From contig UQBE01000026.1 of assembly GCA_900539155.1 (NCBI GenBank), forward strand, positions 1 to 29,164: a stretch of 29,164 nucleotides of DNA, given 5' to 3'. Below are positions 23,501-29,164 of this stretch, in pieces. The notes under the pieces are model-generated. The model made no database searches, was not told where the DNA came from, and was given only the letters and a program-made list of their open reading frames with translations. The translations under genes were made by a program, and so were the position numbers. The stretch comes from an uncultured Porphyromonas sp. (GTDB lineage: Bacteria; Bacteroidota; Bacteroidia; Bacteroidales; Porphyromonadaceae). The first letter of the stretch is position 1. Each line of letters opens with the position of its first letter.

Positions 23501-23630
23501 AACGATTCTGATTCACTATCTAAACAAGTTGGTAAATCCGAAAGAAAAGTTCACTCAGACTACATTGCTGAGCCTCTGTAGCTATTGCAACTACAAGACA
23601 ATCTGTGGACGCAAGAAGCTTGATTTCTAG
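20583..23630 (+). CDS. AddB-like PD-(D/E)XK nuclease with iron-sulfur cysteines
   Basis: A 1015-residue protein. The N-terminal two-thirds looks like an inactivated superfamily I helicase: it starts EQLVVVPTKRAATFLQRQLL and shows no Walker A GKT. The C-terminal RecB-type nuclease has His765 (GSMVHEYLELF), Asp872 (GQPDRVD), Asp886-x-Lys888 (RIVDYKTG) and the motif GGYMLQSYLYALLY. Four cysteines in the AddB/Cas4 arrangement, Cys733 (YYKCPYQFYL) plus Cys999, Cys1002 and Cys1008 (CSYCNYKTIC), should bind a 4Fe-4S cluster. Probable role: the AddB/RexB half of a double-strand-break resection enzyme. The helicase partner AddA is not in the window. It overlaps the CPBP gene by 11 bp and precedes the T9SS type B gene by 29 bp. 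Confidence 0.88.
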   Translation: MDFRDNFLSLVVSRLLANGIPLREQLVVVPTKRAATFLQRQLLLQLQEPATILPRIVTIDEWITEMSGRIILDNTALVSILYEVYATYLAEQGQKQEQATTDQMLRLSQTERMLRDFQDMDLALVDVDMLLINLEELDALDDYSFLNDEEREAIKAFWRGLSDKELGAPQEAYRHFSTTWRSVYKLFNARLAELGVAYRAAAYRLVAGKTFTEEKLLRELRRHSGSSVSLVSFIGLYNLTPAEQAVIQKLQRADADGLRVQLYWQKVALDATDEFNEHLNRTLDQNIKLLGGEPLDGEFAYKHSPEVELLSLNSTILQPQVVNSLIDQIVQRDPSALSELRIAIVLNDEKTLIPLMKSLKQPTCTSLNVTMGYPLQYTSVATWIRRYLNIYGLLAASAETKVERVKLTCSRLQLWLAAPLTRKLFGELATTLMSQIALHHYAITASELLNIIETITEGADEAVRQRLLDLLTPSLTGRELLASIGQLLELLKEPMPAPKEADETAQEDEDLAPDESIDQVVLSEALDQIIRYVTQVSNLLQSDEGSRHLLDTPQHVAYLLEQLLAVGSIPFEGAPLEGLQVMGFLETRTLTFGYVIMLNVQEGDLPKSSHTTTLIPDMLRRAFGMTTYRTEDDTNAYHFYRLIQGAKKVYLLQDTRPKSISSMEPSRYVDQIRYLTDLSRLEYSYADQLEARDGTDIDAPSAEKDEAVRHYLEQIAKGEKTFSPSDLITYYKCPYQFYLKKIKGVGEPRPEPGVVTPIELGSMVHEYLELFYKGLVQKHGDVITRDQLKHKVSRQMLTDIYKEIVSDKSVPDDILLTDLERYIYKALEIDRLLLGPTGTLQLLASEAKMQNVPFEWESAGQRHKIHFTGQPDRVDKVCGGVCRIVDYKTGEIRKPKTVTDLNEETLDSWSKSGSNCSLGGYMLQSYLYALLYAKQSEYEISEVQPTLYSLAPAIPASQGAINFGKSTPLTAIETILIHYLNKLVNPKEKFTQTTLLSLCSYCNYKTICGRKKLDF

Positions 23631-23659
23631 AGACACCATAATATAGTAGCACGCCATAT

Positions 23660-25045
23660 ATGAAGACCAGAAGCCTGATCCTATCACTCCTCATACTCGT
23701 CAGCTCGACCCTGACACTCTCGGCGCAGGGCGTCACAGCTACTCCAGGCAAGCTCAGTCAGCCCTATACGCCCGTAGGTCAGCAGGTGCAGCTCTTGGCT
23801 TATCATCCCGCCACAGGAGAGGGGAGTGGTGCGGTTACCCTGACCTTCCCCATAGCTGCGGGCGAGAAGCTCTACAGCTACACCACCTCGATACAGGAAG
23901 CGCAGCCCGTTGCTACGGCTCAGTACGCAGGGGCGACCGTAACCGTGCCAAATGCTCAGCTGGAGTGCGGTTACTTCACCGCTCAGCCTAGTCAAGTTAT
24001 GATGACAAAAGTTTACTATTGGCTCTTTGACTACAGCCGTGTTGCGCTACGAGACCTCACTTTGACCGCAGACTATGATACAGCGGAGCCATGCCAGCAG
24101 GTGACGCTCGCCCTCTCTCGTCCGCTTGCTCCCATATATTATCACACGCTACAAGGGGTCAATATGCAGGTAGACCGAGGGCTAGTCGTGCACTACCAAG
24201 ACCTCGTCTACAAGGAGGAGAGACACGCTTTCACCATTGAGCAAAAGGAGGAGCTACTCCCTGAGACCAATGGAGGCGTATGGCATCTGATAGCTCCGCT
24301 GACGGACACCTCTTTTGCTATCATCGGCGACCGCTTTACCGAGGGCGTCGCTAGTCAGTACGGCTTCCCCATAGAGAGTCCCGTGCTACAGGCTCACCGT
24401 GTCGAGCTGCATGCGCGCTATCGCCTACTCAGCTCAGGGCAGTCGCAGGCTGCCGACTCGACCGCAAGCAATGCGGGGCAACTCCCCTCCAGTCTCTCAG
24501 CTCCCGCCACGGTCGAGATAGACTTAATCGCTAATGAGCCAGCTACCGTACTTTACCAGATTGTCATTGCTGAGGGCGCTGGCATCTCTAAGGAAGCTCC
24601 TGTCGTGATGCAGTTCAACGGACGCAATGCTCAGTACACATTCGACAAGATGGGTACCTACACACTCTACGGCAAGGCGAGCGACCGCACAGCAAGTTGC
24701 ACAGCCATCTCTCAGCCTGTGGTGGTGACGGTGCAAAGCTCTAGGCTCGAGGTGCCCAACGTCTTTACTCCCTTTAGTAGCCCCGGAGTCAACGACCTCT
24801 TTCAGGTGGTGCATCAGTCGCTTATCTCTTTCGAGGGACGCATCTACGACTCTTGGGGCGGACTGATTTATAGCTGGAGTGACCCCGATGGCGGATGGGA
24901 CGGCACCTACCGAGGCAAGCCCGTGCCGAGCGGGGTCTACTACTACGTCATCACTGCCGAGGGCGCTGATGGTGTACAGTACCACAAGAGTGGAGATGTC
25001 AATATCCTAGAGAGCGACTTCTCGCAGCAGCCCAACTTCAACTAA
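23660..25045 (+). CDS. Secreted protein with T9SS type B sorting domain
   Basis: A 461-residue protein with a signal peptide (MKTRSLILSLLILVSSTLTLSAQG). The middle has beta-sandwich character, with one PKD/Ig-like stretch at about 290-360. The C-terminal ~98 residues form the gliding-motility-associated (CHU_C, type B) domain: LEVPNVFTPFSSPGVNDLF, GRIYDSWGGLIYSW, GGWDGTYRGKPVPSGVYYYVITAEGADG, ending in SGDVNILES. Such domains direct export through the type IX secretion system; type B cargo depends on PorP/SprF-type proteins in other species. So the genome should encode a T9SS. The function of the cargo is unknown. It precedes the YigZ-family gene by 18 bp. Confidence 0.9.
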   Translation: MKTRSLILSLLILVSSTLTLSAQGVTATPGKLSQPYTPVGQQVQLLAYHPATGEGSGAVTLTFPIAAGEKLYSYTTSIQEAQPVATAQYAGATVTVPNAQLECGYFTAQPSQVMMTKVYYWLFDYSRVALRDLTLTADYDTAEPCQQVTLALSRPLAPIYYHTLQGVNMQVDRGLVVHYQDLVYKEERHAFTIEQKEELLPETNGGVWHLIAPLTDTSFAIIGDRFTEGVASQYGFPIESPVLQAHRVELHARYRLLSSGQSQAADSTASNAGQLPSSLSAPATVEIDLIANEPATVLYQIVIAEGAGISKEAPVVMQFNGRNAQYTFDKMGTYTLYGKASDRTASCTAISQPVVVTVQSSRLEVPNVFTPFSSPGVNDLFQVVHQSLISFEGRIYDSWGGLIYSWSDPDGGWDGTYRGKPVPSGVYYYVITAEGADGVQYHKSGDVNILESDFSQQPNFN

Positions 25046-25063
25046 TCTGAAGTGACTTTATCG

Positions 25064-25678
25064 ATGAAAGACTTCTACCACACCATCCAGTCGCCAGCCA
25101 TGGACGAGCAAAACATTCAGCGGAGCCGCTTCATCGGTTACTGCTATCCGGTCGCTAGTGCTGAGGAGGCTCTGGAGCGCATCTCAGAGCTTCGCCGGGA
25201 GCACTACAGCGCGATGCACGTCTGCTGGGCTTACTCGATCTATGGAGATGAGGAGTATGAGACACGCTCTAACGATGACGGGGAGCCCTCAGGCACTGCG
25301 GGCAAGCCTATCCTAGGACGCTTGCTCTCTCGTGACTTAACCAACGTAGCTGTGGCAGTCGTCCGCTACTTCGGCGGGGTCAAGCTCGGCACCAGTGGTC
25401 TGATAGATGCTTACCGCTCTACGACCGAGTTAGCTCTAGACAAGGCTACAGTCCGAGAGGTCATCCTGTATAGTCGTGTCACGCTTAGCTTCCAGATGGA
25501 TCTGATGGGACCAGTGATGCTCCTCGTTAAGAACCACGGTGCCGAGATTATTGCTCAGGACTACACCTCCCAGTACCATCTCACGGTACAGCTACGGCGG
25601 GGCGATATGCCCGCGTTTGTCGCAGCGGCAGGGGAGATTTATGGAGTTACACTGCAGGAAGAGCAAGATATCGAATAA
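25064..25678 (+). CDS. YigZ/IMPACT-family protein
   Basis: A 204-residue member of UPF0029 with the IMPACT N-terminal fold (about 15-120) and a DUF1949-type ferredoxin-like C-terminus. Signatures: QRSRFIGYCYPVASAEEALERI, HVCWAYSI, SNDDGEPSGTAGKPIL and VAVVRYFGGVKLGTSGLIDAYR. Members are thought to bind RNA or ribosome-associated factors; the bacterial role is not settled. ATG 25064 is preferred to an in-frame GTG at 25052. Last gene of the operon that starts at 17693. Confidence 0.92.
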   Translation: MKDFYHTIQSPAMDEQNIQRSRFIGYCYPVASAEEALERISELRREHYSAMHVCWAYSIYGDEEYETRSNDDGEPSGTAGKPILGRLLSRDLTNVAVAVVRYFGGVKLGTSGLIDAYRSTTELALDKATVREVILYSRVTLSFQMDLMGPVMLLVKNHGAEIIAQDYTSQYHLTVQLRRGDMPAFVAAAGEIYGVTLQEEQDIE

Positions 25679-25762
25679 GTCCATACGCTCGTAAAAGCTT
25701 TGTAGACAATCGCTTTTCCTATTTAGATCGGAGCCGTAATGCTAGATTCCACGAGTTTTTTG

Positions 25763-25770
25763 TAAGTTTG
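25763..25770 (+). promoter_or_regulatory. -7 box for rsmI
   Basis: TAAGTTTG, start near 25777, leader of about 39 nt to ATG 25816. No TTG at -33; a T-run just upstream (25756-25761) may matter. Confidence 0.5.
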
Positions 25771-25815
25771 CACCGTAATTGTCTCTTGACAGTCAAGAGC
25801 GCAGTCTAAATTACA

Positions 25816-26547
25816 ATGGCTCAACTAACGGTCGTCCCGACACCCATAGGCAATCTAGGAGACATCACTCTACGCGGGCTGGAAGCTCTACGAGAGGCGG
25901 ATTTAATCCTTGCAGAGGATACACGCACCTCCTCCGTATTGCTACGCCACTACGAGATAGCTAAGCCTATGGAGAGTCATCATAAGTTCAACGAATACAA
26001 AACTTCCGAGCAACTAGCTCAGCGCATTGCCGAGGGTACTTCCGTCGCGCTCATCAGCGACGCCGGCACACCAGGCATCAACGACCCAGGGGCGATGCTC
26101 ATACGGGCCTGCATCGATGCGGGCGTTGAGGTCACCTGTCTGCCAGGAGCTACCGCCTTTGTCCCGGCTCTAGTAGCTAGTGGACTAGACACGACACGAT
26201 TTTGCTATGAGGGCTTTCTTCCAGTCAAGAAGGGACGGCAGACACTCCTCACGGCACTCGCCACAGAGACACGCACCATCATCATATACGAGTCTCCGTA
26301 TCGTGTCTGTCGTACGCTTGCTGACTTAATCACATACTTCGGCGCAGAGCGGCAGGCAGCCACTTGTCGTGAACTGTCGAAGCTACACGAAGAGGTGCGA
26401 CGTGGCACACTACAAGAGCTGAGCGACCACTTTGCGGAGACTGCCCCTCGTGGGGAGTTTGTCATCGTCATCGCTGGTGCAGCTCCTACCAAGCTACATA
26501 AGAAAAACAATAGACACACAACAGAAGATACAACTCAACTATTATGA
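25816..26547 (+). CDS. rsmI: 16S rRNA (cytidine1402-2'-O)-methyltransferase
   Basis: A 243-residue tetrapyrrole-methylase-fold enzyme that, with RsmH, modifies C1402 in the decoding centre of 16S rRNA using SAM. Motifs: VVPTPIGNLGDITLRGLEAL, ADLILAEDTRTS, SHHKFNE, VALISDAGTPGINDPG, CLPGATAFVPALVASG and FCYEGFLPVKKGRQ. The end overlaps the lipoprotein start by 4 bp. The C-terminal tail is short and charged (KLHKKNNRHTTED). Confidence 0.96.
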   Translation: MAQLTVVPTPIGNLGDITLRGLEALREADLILAEDTRTSSVLLRHYEIAKPMESHHKFNEYKTSEQLAQRIAEGTSVALISDAGTPGINDPGAMLIRACIDAGVEVTCLPGATAFVPALVASGLDTTRFCYEGFLPVKKGRQTLLTALATETRTIIIYESPYRVCRTLADLITYFGAERQAATCRELSKLHEEVRRGTLQELSDHFAETAPRGEFVIVIAGAAPTKLHKKNNRHTTEDTTQLL

Positions 26548-27395
26548 AACAGTCACTATCTCTCACTCTGTCCGCGCTAGCATGCGCACTGCTTCTACTG
26601 ACCGCTTGCAACAAGAACAGTCAGGAAGACCAAGAGCGTCAAAATGAGCTTACTGAGCTACAGAATCTACGAGCTCAAGTCGCTGAGCAGGACTCGTTAA
26701 TCAATCAGGTTATCCAGAACTTTGCTCAGATACAGCAGCTAGAAGGTATGATATCTCTGGATAGCAATAGCGAGGTGCCCCAGTCTCAGCGTGCTAAAAT
26801 CGAGGACAATATGCGCCTGATTAATGAGAAGCTGGAGCAAAACCGCCAGACGATAGAGCAGCTTAACAAGAAGCTCTCACAATCTGGTGCGGCAAATAGC
26901 TCCCTACAGCGCACAATCAAGACGCTACAAGACCAGCTCAACACCAAGAATGCTGAGATACTAGACCTCACCGAAGAGCTTAAACGTAAGAACTACGCTA
27001 TCGGGGTCCTCGATTCGATGGTCACTGGTCTGAGCAACAACGTGGAGGATCTAAGCAAGACCTCTGCAGCACAGCAAGCAGAGCTGGAGCGTCAGGACGC
27101 TGCCCTCAACACGGTACGCTACTGTATCGGCACATCTCGCGACCTAAAGGATATGAACATCCTCCGCAACGGCGAGGTCGTCACAGAGGGCTACCAGTCA
27201 GACTACTTCACACAGATAGACCTGCGTCGAGTAACCTCTATACCGGTCTACGCTAAGAAGGCCGAACTCAAGACCAAGCACCCGAAGTCTAGCTACAGAC
27301 TTGTCAAGGGTGAGGACAAGATGCTCACGCTAGAGATTACCAATCCTCAGGAGTTCTGGAGCCTTTCTAAGATACTTGTCGTACAGATCTACTAG
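26544..27395 (+). CDS. Coiled-coil lipoprotein
   Basis: A 283-residue lipoprotein: lipobox LLTAC with Cys22. A long heptad-rich coiled coil then covers about residues 30-185 (ELTELQNLRAQVAEQ, NRQTIEQLNKKLSQ and so on). The compact C-terminal domain (about 190-283) includes YCIGTSRDLKDMNILRNGEVVTEGY and ends KILVVQIY. Family resemblance is to uncharacterised Bacteroidales envelope lipoproteins; function unknown. It probably spans part of the periplasm or anchors a complex. It is translationally coupled to rsmI (ATGA overlap) and ends at the hairpin 27428-27459. Confidence 0.85.
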   Translation: MKQSLSLTLSALACALLLLTACNKNSQEDQERQNELTELQNLRAQVAEQDSLINQVIQNFAQIQQLEGMISLDSNSEVPQSQRAKIEDNMRLINEKLEQNRQTIEQLNKKLSQSGAANSSLQRTIKTLQDQLNTKNAEILDLTEELKRKNYAIGVLDSMVTGLSNNVEDLSKTSAAQQAELERQDAALNTVRYCIGTSRDLKDMNILRNGEVVTEGYQSDYFTQIDLRRVTSIPVYAKKAELKTKHPKSSYRLVKGEDKMLTLEITNPQEFWSLSKILVVQIY

Positions 27396-27427
27396 TAGGT
27401 CTCTCGCGACACACTACATCTATCAAA

Positions 27428-27459
27428 AAAGGGGAGGTGCCTTGAGACACCTCCCCTTT
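27428..27459. terminator. Terminator hairpin after the coiled-coil lipoprotein gene
   Basis: AAAGGGGAGGTG (27428-27439) pairs perfectly with CACCTCCCCTTT (27448-27459) around an 8-base loop. The plus-strand T-tract is only three residues, while the minus strand has six, so plus-strand termination may be partial. The next gene has no clear promoter box. Confidence 0.7.
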
Positions 27460-27499
27460 GAAGTTTATTCGACACATCTCTAGCTGGCTAGTAAAACCG

Positions 27500-28225
27500 A
27501 TGAAGTACAAAGCACTACTCTTCGACCTCGATGATACGCTCTGGGCTACCTTTGACAATAATAAGGCGAGCCTGCACAGACTCTACGATGAGGAGGGGTG
27601 GGGGAGCTACTATGCGACCTTTGAGGATTACTTTGCCGTCTACTTCCCACATCAGGAGCAGCTCTGGGACGACTATCGCAAGGGATACATCAGCAAGGAG
27701 CAGCTACTCCTAGACCGCCTGCGTCATCCACTACGAGGGCAAGTCTCATGGAGCGACCAGCAGGTCAAGGAGCTCAATCAGCGCTTCATCGACTATGTGC
27801 AGGAACAGACGGGTCTTATCCCGCATGCCCTAGAGGTACTCGCAGAGCTACATAGAGACTACACGATTTGCATCGTGAGCAACGGATTTGAAGAGACGCA
27901 ATATGGCAAAATCAATGGCTCAGGACTGGCTCCCTACATTGACAAAATGATACTGGTCGACCACGTCGGTGTGCCAAAACCTGCGCCTGAGTTCTTTGAC
28001 TACGCCTTGAAGGCAGTAGGCTGTAGCCGCCAGGAGGCACTCGTCATCGGGGATAGTTGGCCGAGCGACATAGTCGGCGCACTAAACAGTGGCATTGACT
28101 CCATCTGGTACAACCTGTGGCATGCACCGATGCCTGAGTATGACCAGCAGCACTCCGTCTGCGAGATAAGAGACCTGCGGGAGCTGCTTCCGATGCTTGC
28201 TCAGAGTACTCCTCCAGGCTTATGA
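27500..28225 (+). CDS. HAD-family phosphatase, YjjG-like (pyrimidine nucleotidase type)
   Basis: A 241-residue haloacid-dehalogenase hydrolase. Motif I is LLFDLDDTLW (Asp9 nucleophile, Asp11), motif II is CIVSNGFEETQ, motif III Lys is in VGVPKPAPEFFDYAL, and motif IV is VIGDSWPSDIVGALNSGI. The helical cap after motif I (about 17-85) and the sequence around SNGF fit the YjjG subgroup (dUMP/dTMP and non-canonical nucleotide 5'-nucleotidase). Substrate by similarity only. ATG 27500 is chosen because the longer frame from 27458 starts inside the terminator stem. It overlaps recO by 4 bp. Confidence 0.88.
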   Translation: MKYKALLFDLDDTLWATFDNNKASLHRLYDEEGWGSYYATFEDYFAVYFPHQEQLWDDYRKGYISKEQLLLDRLRHPLRGQVSWSDQQVKELNQRFIDYVQEQTGLIPHALEVLAELHRDYTICIVSNGFEETQYGKINGSGLAPYIDKMILVDHVGVPKPAPEFFDYALKAVGCSRQEALVIGDSWPSDIVGALNSGIDSIWYNLWHAPMPEYDQQHSVCEIRDLRELLPMLAQSTPPGL

Positions 28226-28959
28226 TAACCACGATAGAGGGGGTCGTACTGCGTACCATCCCTTACTCAGACCGATCCTTGATAGCCACGCTCTACACCG
28301 ACTTGTGGGGGGCTACAGCCTTTTCCGTACCTATCGGTGGCAGGAGCCGAGCGACGAGCAATCTCTTCCAACCACTACGAGGTCTGCAGATTACAACCCC
28401 CTCACCCGCCAGTCAGCCTGTCAAGCTCATCCGTCAGGTACAGCTCATCCGTGGCGCGCTCCCCCTAGCTCAGCGCCCCACTTGTAGCGGATACTTCCTC
28501 TATCTGGCTCAGCTCCTCAGAGAGTTGCTCGCACAGGAGCCAGAGGATCTGACACTATATAAGACAGTCGCGCAAGCCTTGGACCAGCTAGACGGAGTCG
28601 AGGACCCAGGAGAGCTCAAAGGCTTTGACCTAGCTCTGCTCGTATCCATACTGCGTGTCAAAGGGTATCTCCCCGAGTGGATAGATATGCGCAGGCTAAA
28701 CCAGAGCGAAGACAACTACAGTGTACACTGGCTGGACCTCGAGCAGTGGACGCTCCTGCCGCTTCGGACAGACAACTCGGTACAGCTCACGACAGAGCTA
28801 CAGAGTGCTCTGCCCAGGCTCCTCGGCTATGACCTAGAGCACTTTACTCCAGATAGCTTCACCGCCTCAGAGTACGAGACCCTACGCAGGCTACTGCTCC
28901 ACTTCACCGAGCTCCACTCGCCCTCCTTCCGTATCAAGCACATCCAGCCACTCCCCTGA
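28222..28959 (+). CDS. recO: DNA repair protein RecO
   Basis: A 245-residue RecO: N-terminal OB-fold with TIEGVVLRTIPYSDRSLIATLYTDLWGATAFSVPIGG (about 4-40), then a helical domain (about 85-240) with FLYLAQLLRELL and FDLALLVSILRVKGYLPEW. It loads RecA onto SSB-coated gaps together with RecR/RecF. No zinc-finger cysteines are seen, which fits the Bacteroidetes forms as I know them. Its start overlaps the HAD gene (ATGA at 28222-28225). Confidence 0.9.
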   Translation: MITTIEGVVLRTIPYSDRSLIATLYTDLWGATAFSVPIGGRSRATSNLFQPLRGLQITTPSPASQPVKLIRQVQLIRGALPLAQRPTCSGYFLYLAQLLRELLAQEPEDLTLYKTVAQALDQLDGVEDPGELKGFDLALLVSILRVKGYLPEWIDMRRLNQSEDNYSVHWLDLEQWTLLPLRTDNSVQLTTELQSALPRLLGYDLEHFTPDSFTASEYETLRRLLLHFTELHSPSFRIKHIQPLP

Positions 28960-29066
28960 GCTGGGAAAGTCACAAGCAGCGATTCGCATAGATGCACGAG
29001 GCTATCCATCGGGGAAGTCCCGTCCATTATGCGCTGTATATCTTATAGATACGAGTTCTAAAAATG

Positions 29067-29126
29067 GTTCCTCTCTTGGAACTTTTTAGTTCCAGCGGAG
29101 GAACTTTTTAGTTCCAACGGAGGAAC
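29067..29126. repeat. 22-bp palindrome array (GTTCC-N6-GGAAC, 3 units)
   Basis: Units of 16 bp at 29067, 29089 and 29111, exactly 22 bp apart, with TTTTTA spacers. It is the inverted counterpart of the array at 9987-10080: the 29089 unit is the reverse complement of the unit at 10009, and the flank ATACGAGTTC...AAAA..GGTTCC (29049-29071) matches the other array's flank. TTAGGG-type heptamer remnants follow at 29129-29135 and 29144-29150, near the window edge. Confidence 0.88.
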
Positions 29127-29164
29127 TATTAGGGGGAAGGGCATTAGGGAGAGGATTGCGGGTA

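Noticed and set aside
20583..23630. Cas4 protein
   Set aside because: Cysteine and nuclease motifs are similar, but the length of 1015 residues and the helicase-like N-terminal region fit AddB, and no CRISPR genes are present.

Overview
The window looks like chromosomal DNA of a Bacteroidales bacterium, most likely Porphyromonas of the asaccharolytica/uenonis type. Evidence for this: recurrent TAnnTTTG -7 promoter boxes with little Shine-Dalgarno signal, a TonB receptor/DUF4249 lipoprotein pair, a type IX secretion (T9SS) type B sorting domain, several small outer-membrane barrels, and agmatine-to-putrescine genes. GC content looks moderate to high. The genus is inference; I had no database access. 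No rRNA, tRNA, CRISPR, phage or classical insertion sequence was seen.

Layout. 1-311: gene-free, with two hairpins and one copy of a 20-bp repeat end. 354-3191: secreted M16 protease. 3192-3841: gene-free but structured, with a large hairpin, a promoter-terminator cassette for a short RNA, and a 22-bp repeat array. 3842-5241: divergent pair of an outer-membrane barrel and a four-helix membrane protein resembling a LytS-type sensor without its kinase. 5238-6385 (-): aroQ and an O-methyltransferase. 6455-7381: xerD. 7468-9857 (-): typA and a barrel protein. 9858-10195: heptamer tract and a 22-bp array. 10196-11449 (-): TPR membrane protein and ribH. 11570-16995 (-): tightly spaced TonB receptor, DUF4249 lipoprotein, aguA, aguB. 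16996-17692: gene-free, holding the most striking element of the window. 17693-25678 (+): LysM/receptor protein, PorT-like barrel, CPBP protease, AddB-like nuclease, T9SS type B protein and YigZ-family protein, very tightly spaced. 25816-27395 (+): rsmI and a coiled-coil lipoprotein. 27500-28959 (+): HAD phosphatase and recO. 28960-29164: another 22-bp array.

The protein-coding content is mostly ordinary housekeeping and cell-envelope biology. The unusual signal is intergenic. Four intergenic regions carry arrays with a strict 22-bp period, three of them built from short palindromes. Three of the four arrays abut TTAGAGR-like heptamers. The array at 17280-17439 has six CCACGTGG palindromes and lies inside a ~467-bp element with an 18-bp perfect inverted repeat at 17191/17563. 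Another copy of that repeat end is at 94-113. This resembles in principle the BrickBuilt MITE/minisatellite elements described in P. gingivalis (a ~23-nt repeat with leader and tail), but the sequences and period here are different as far as I can tell.
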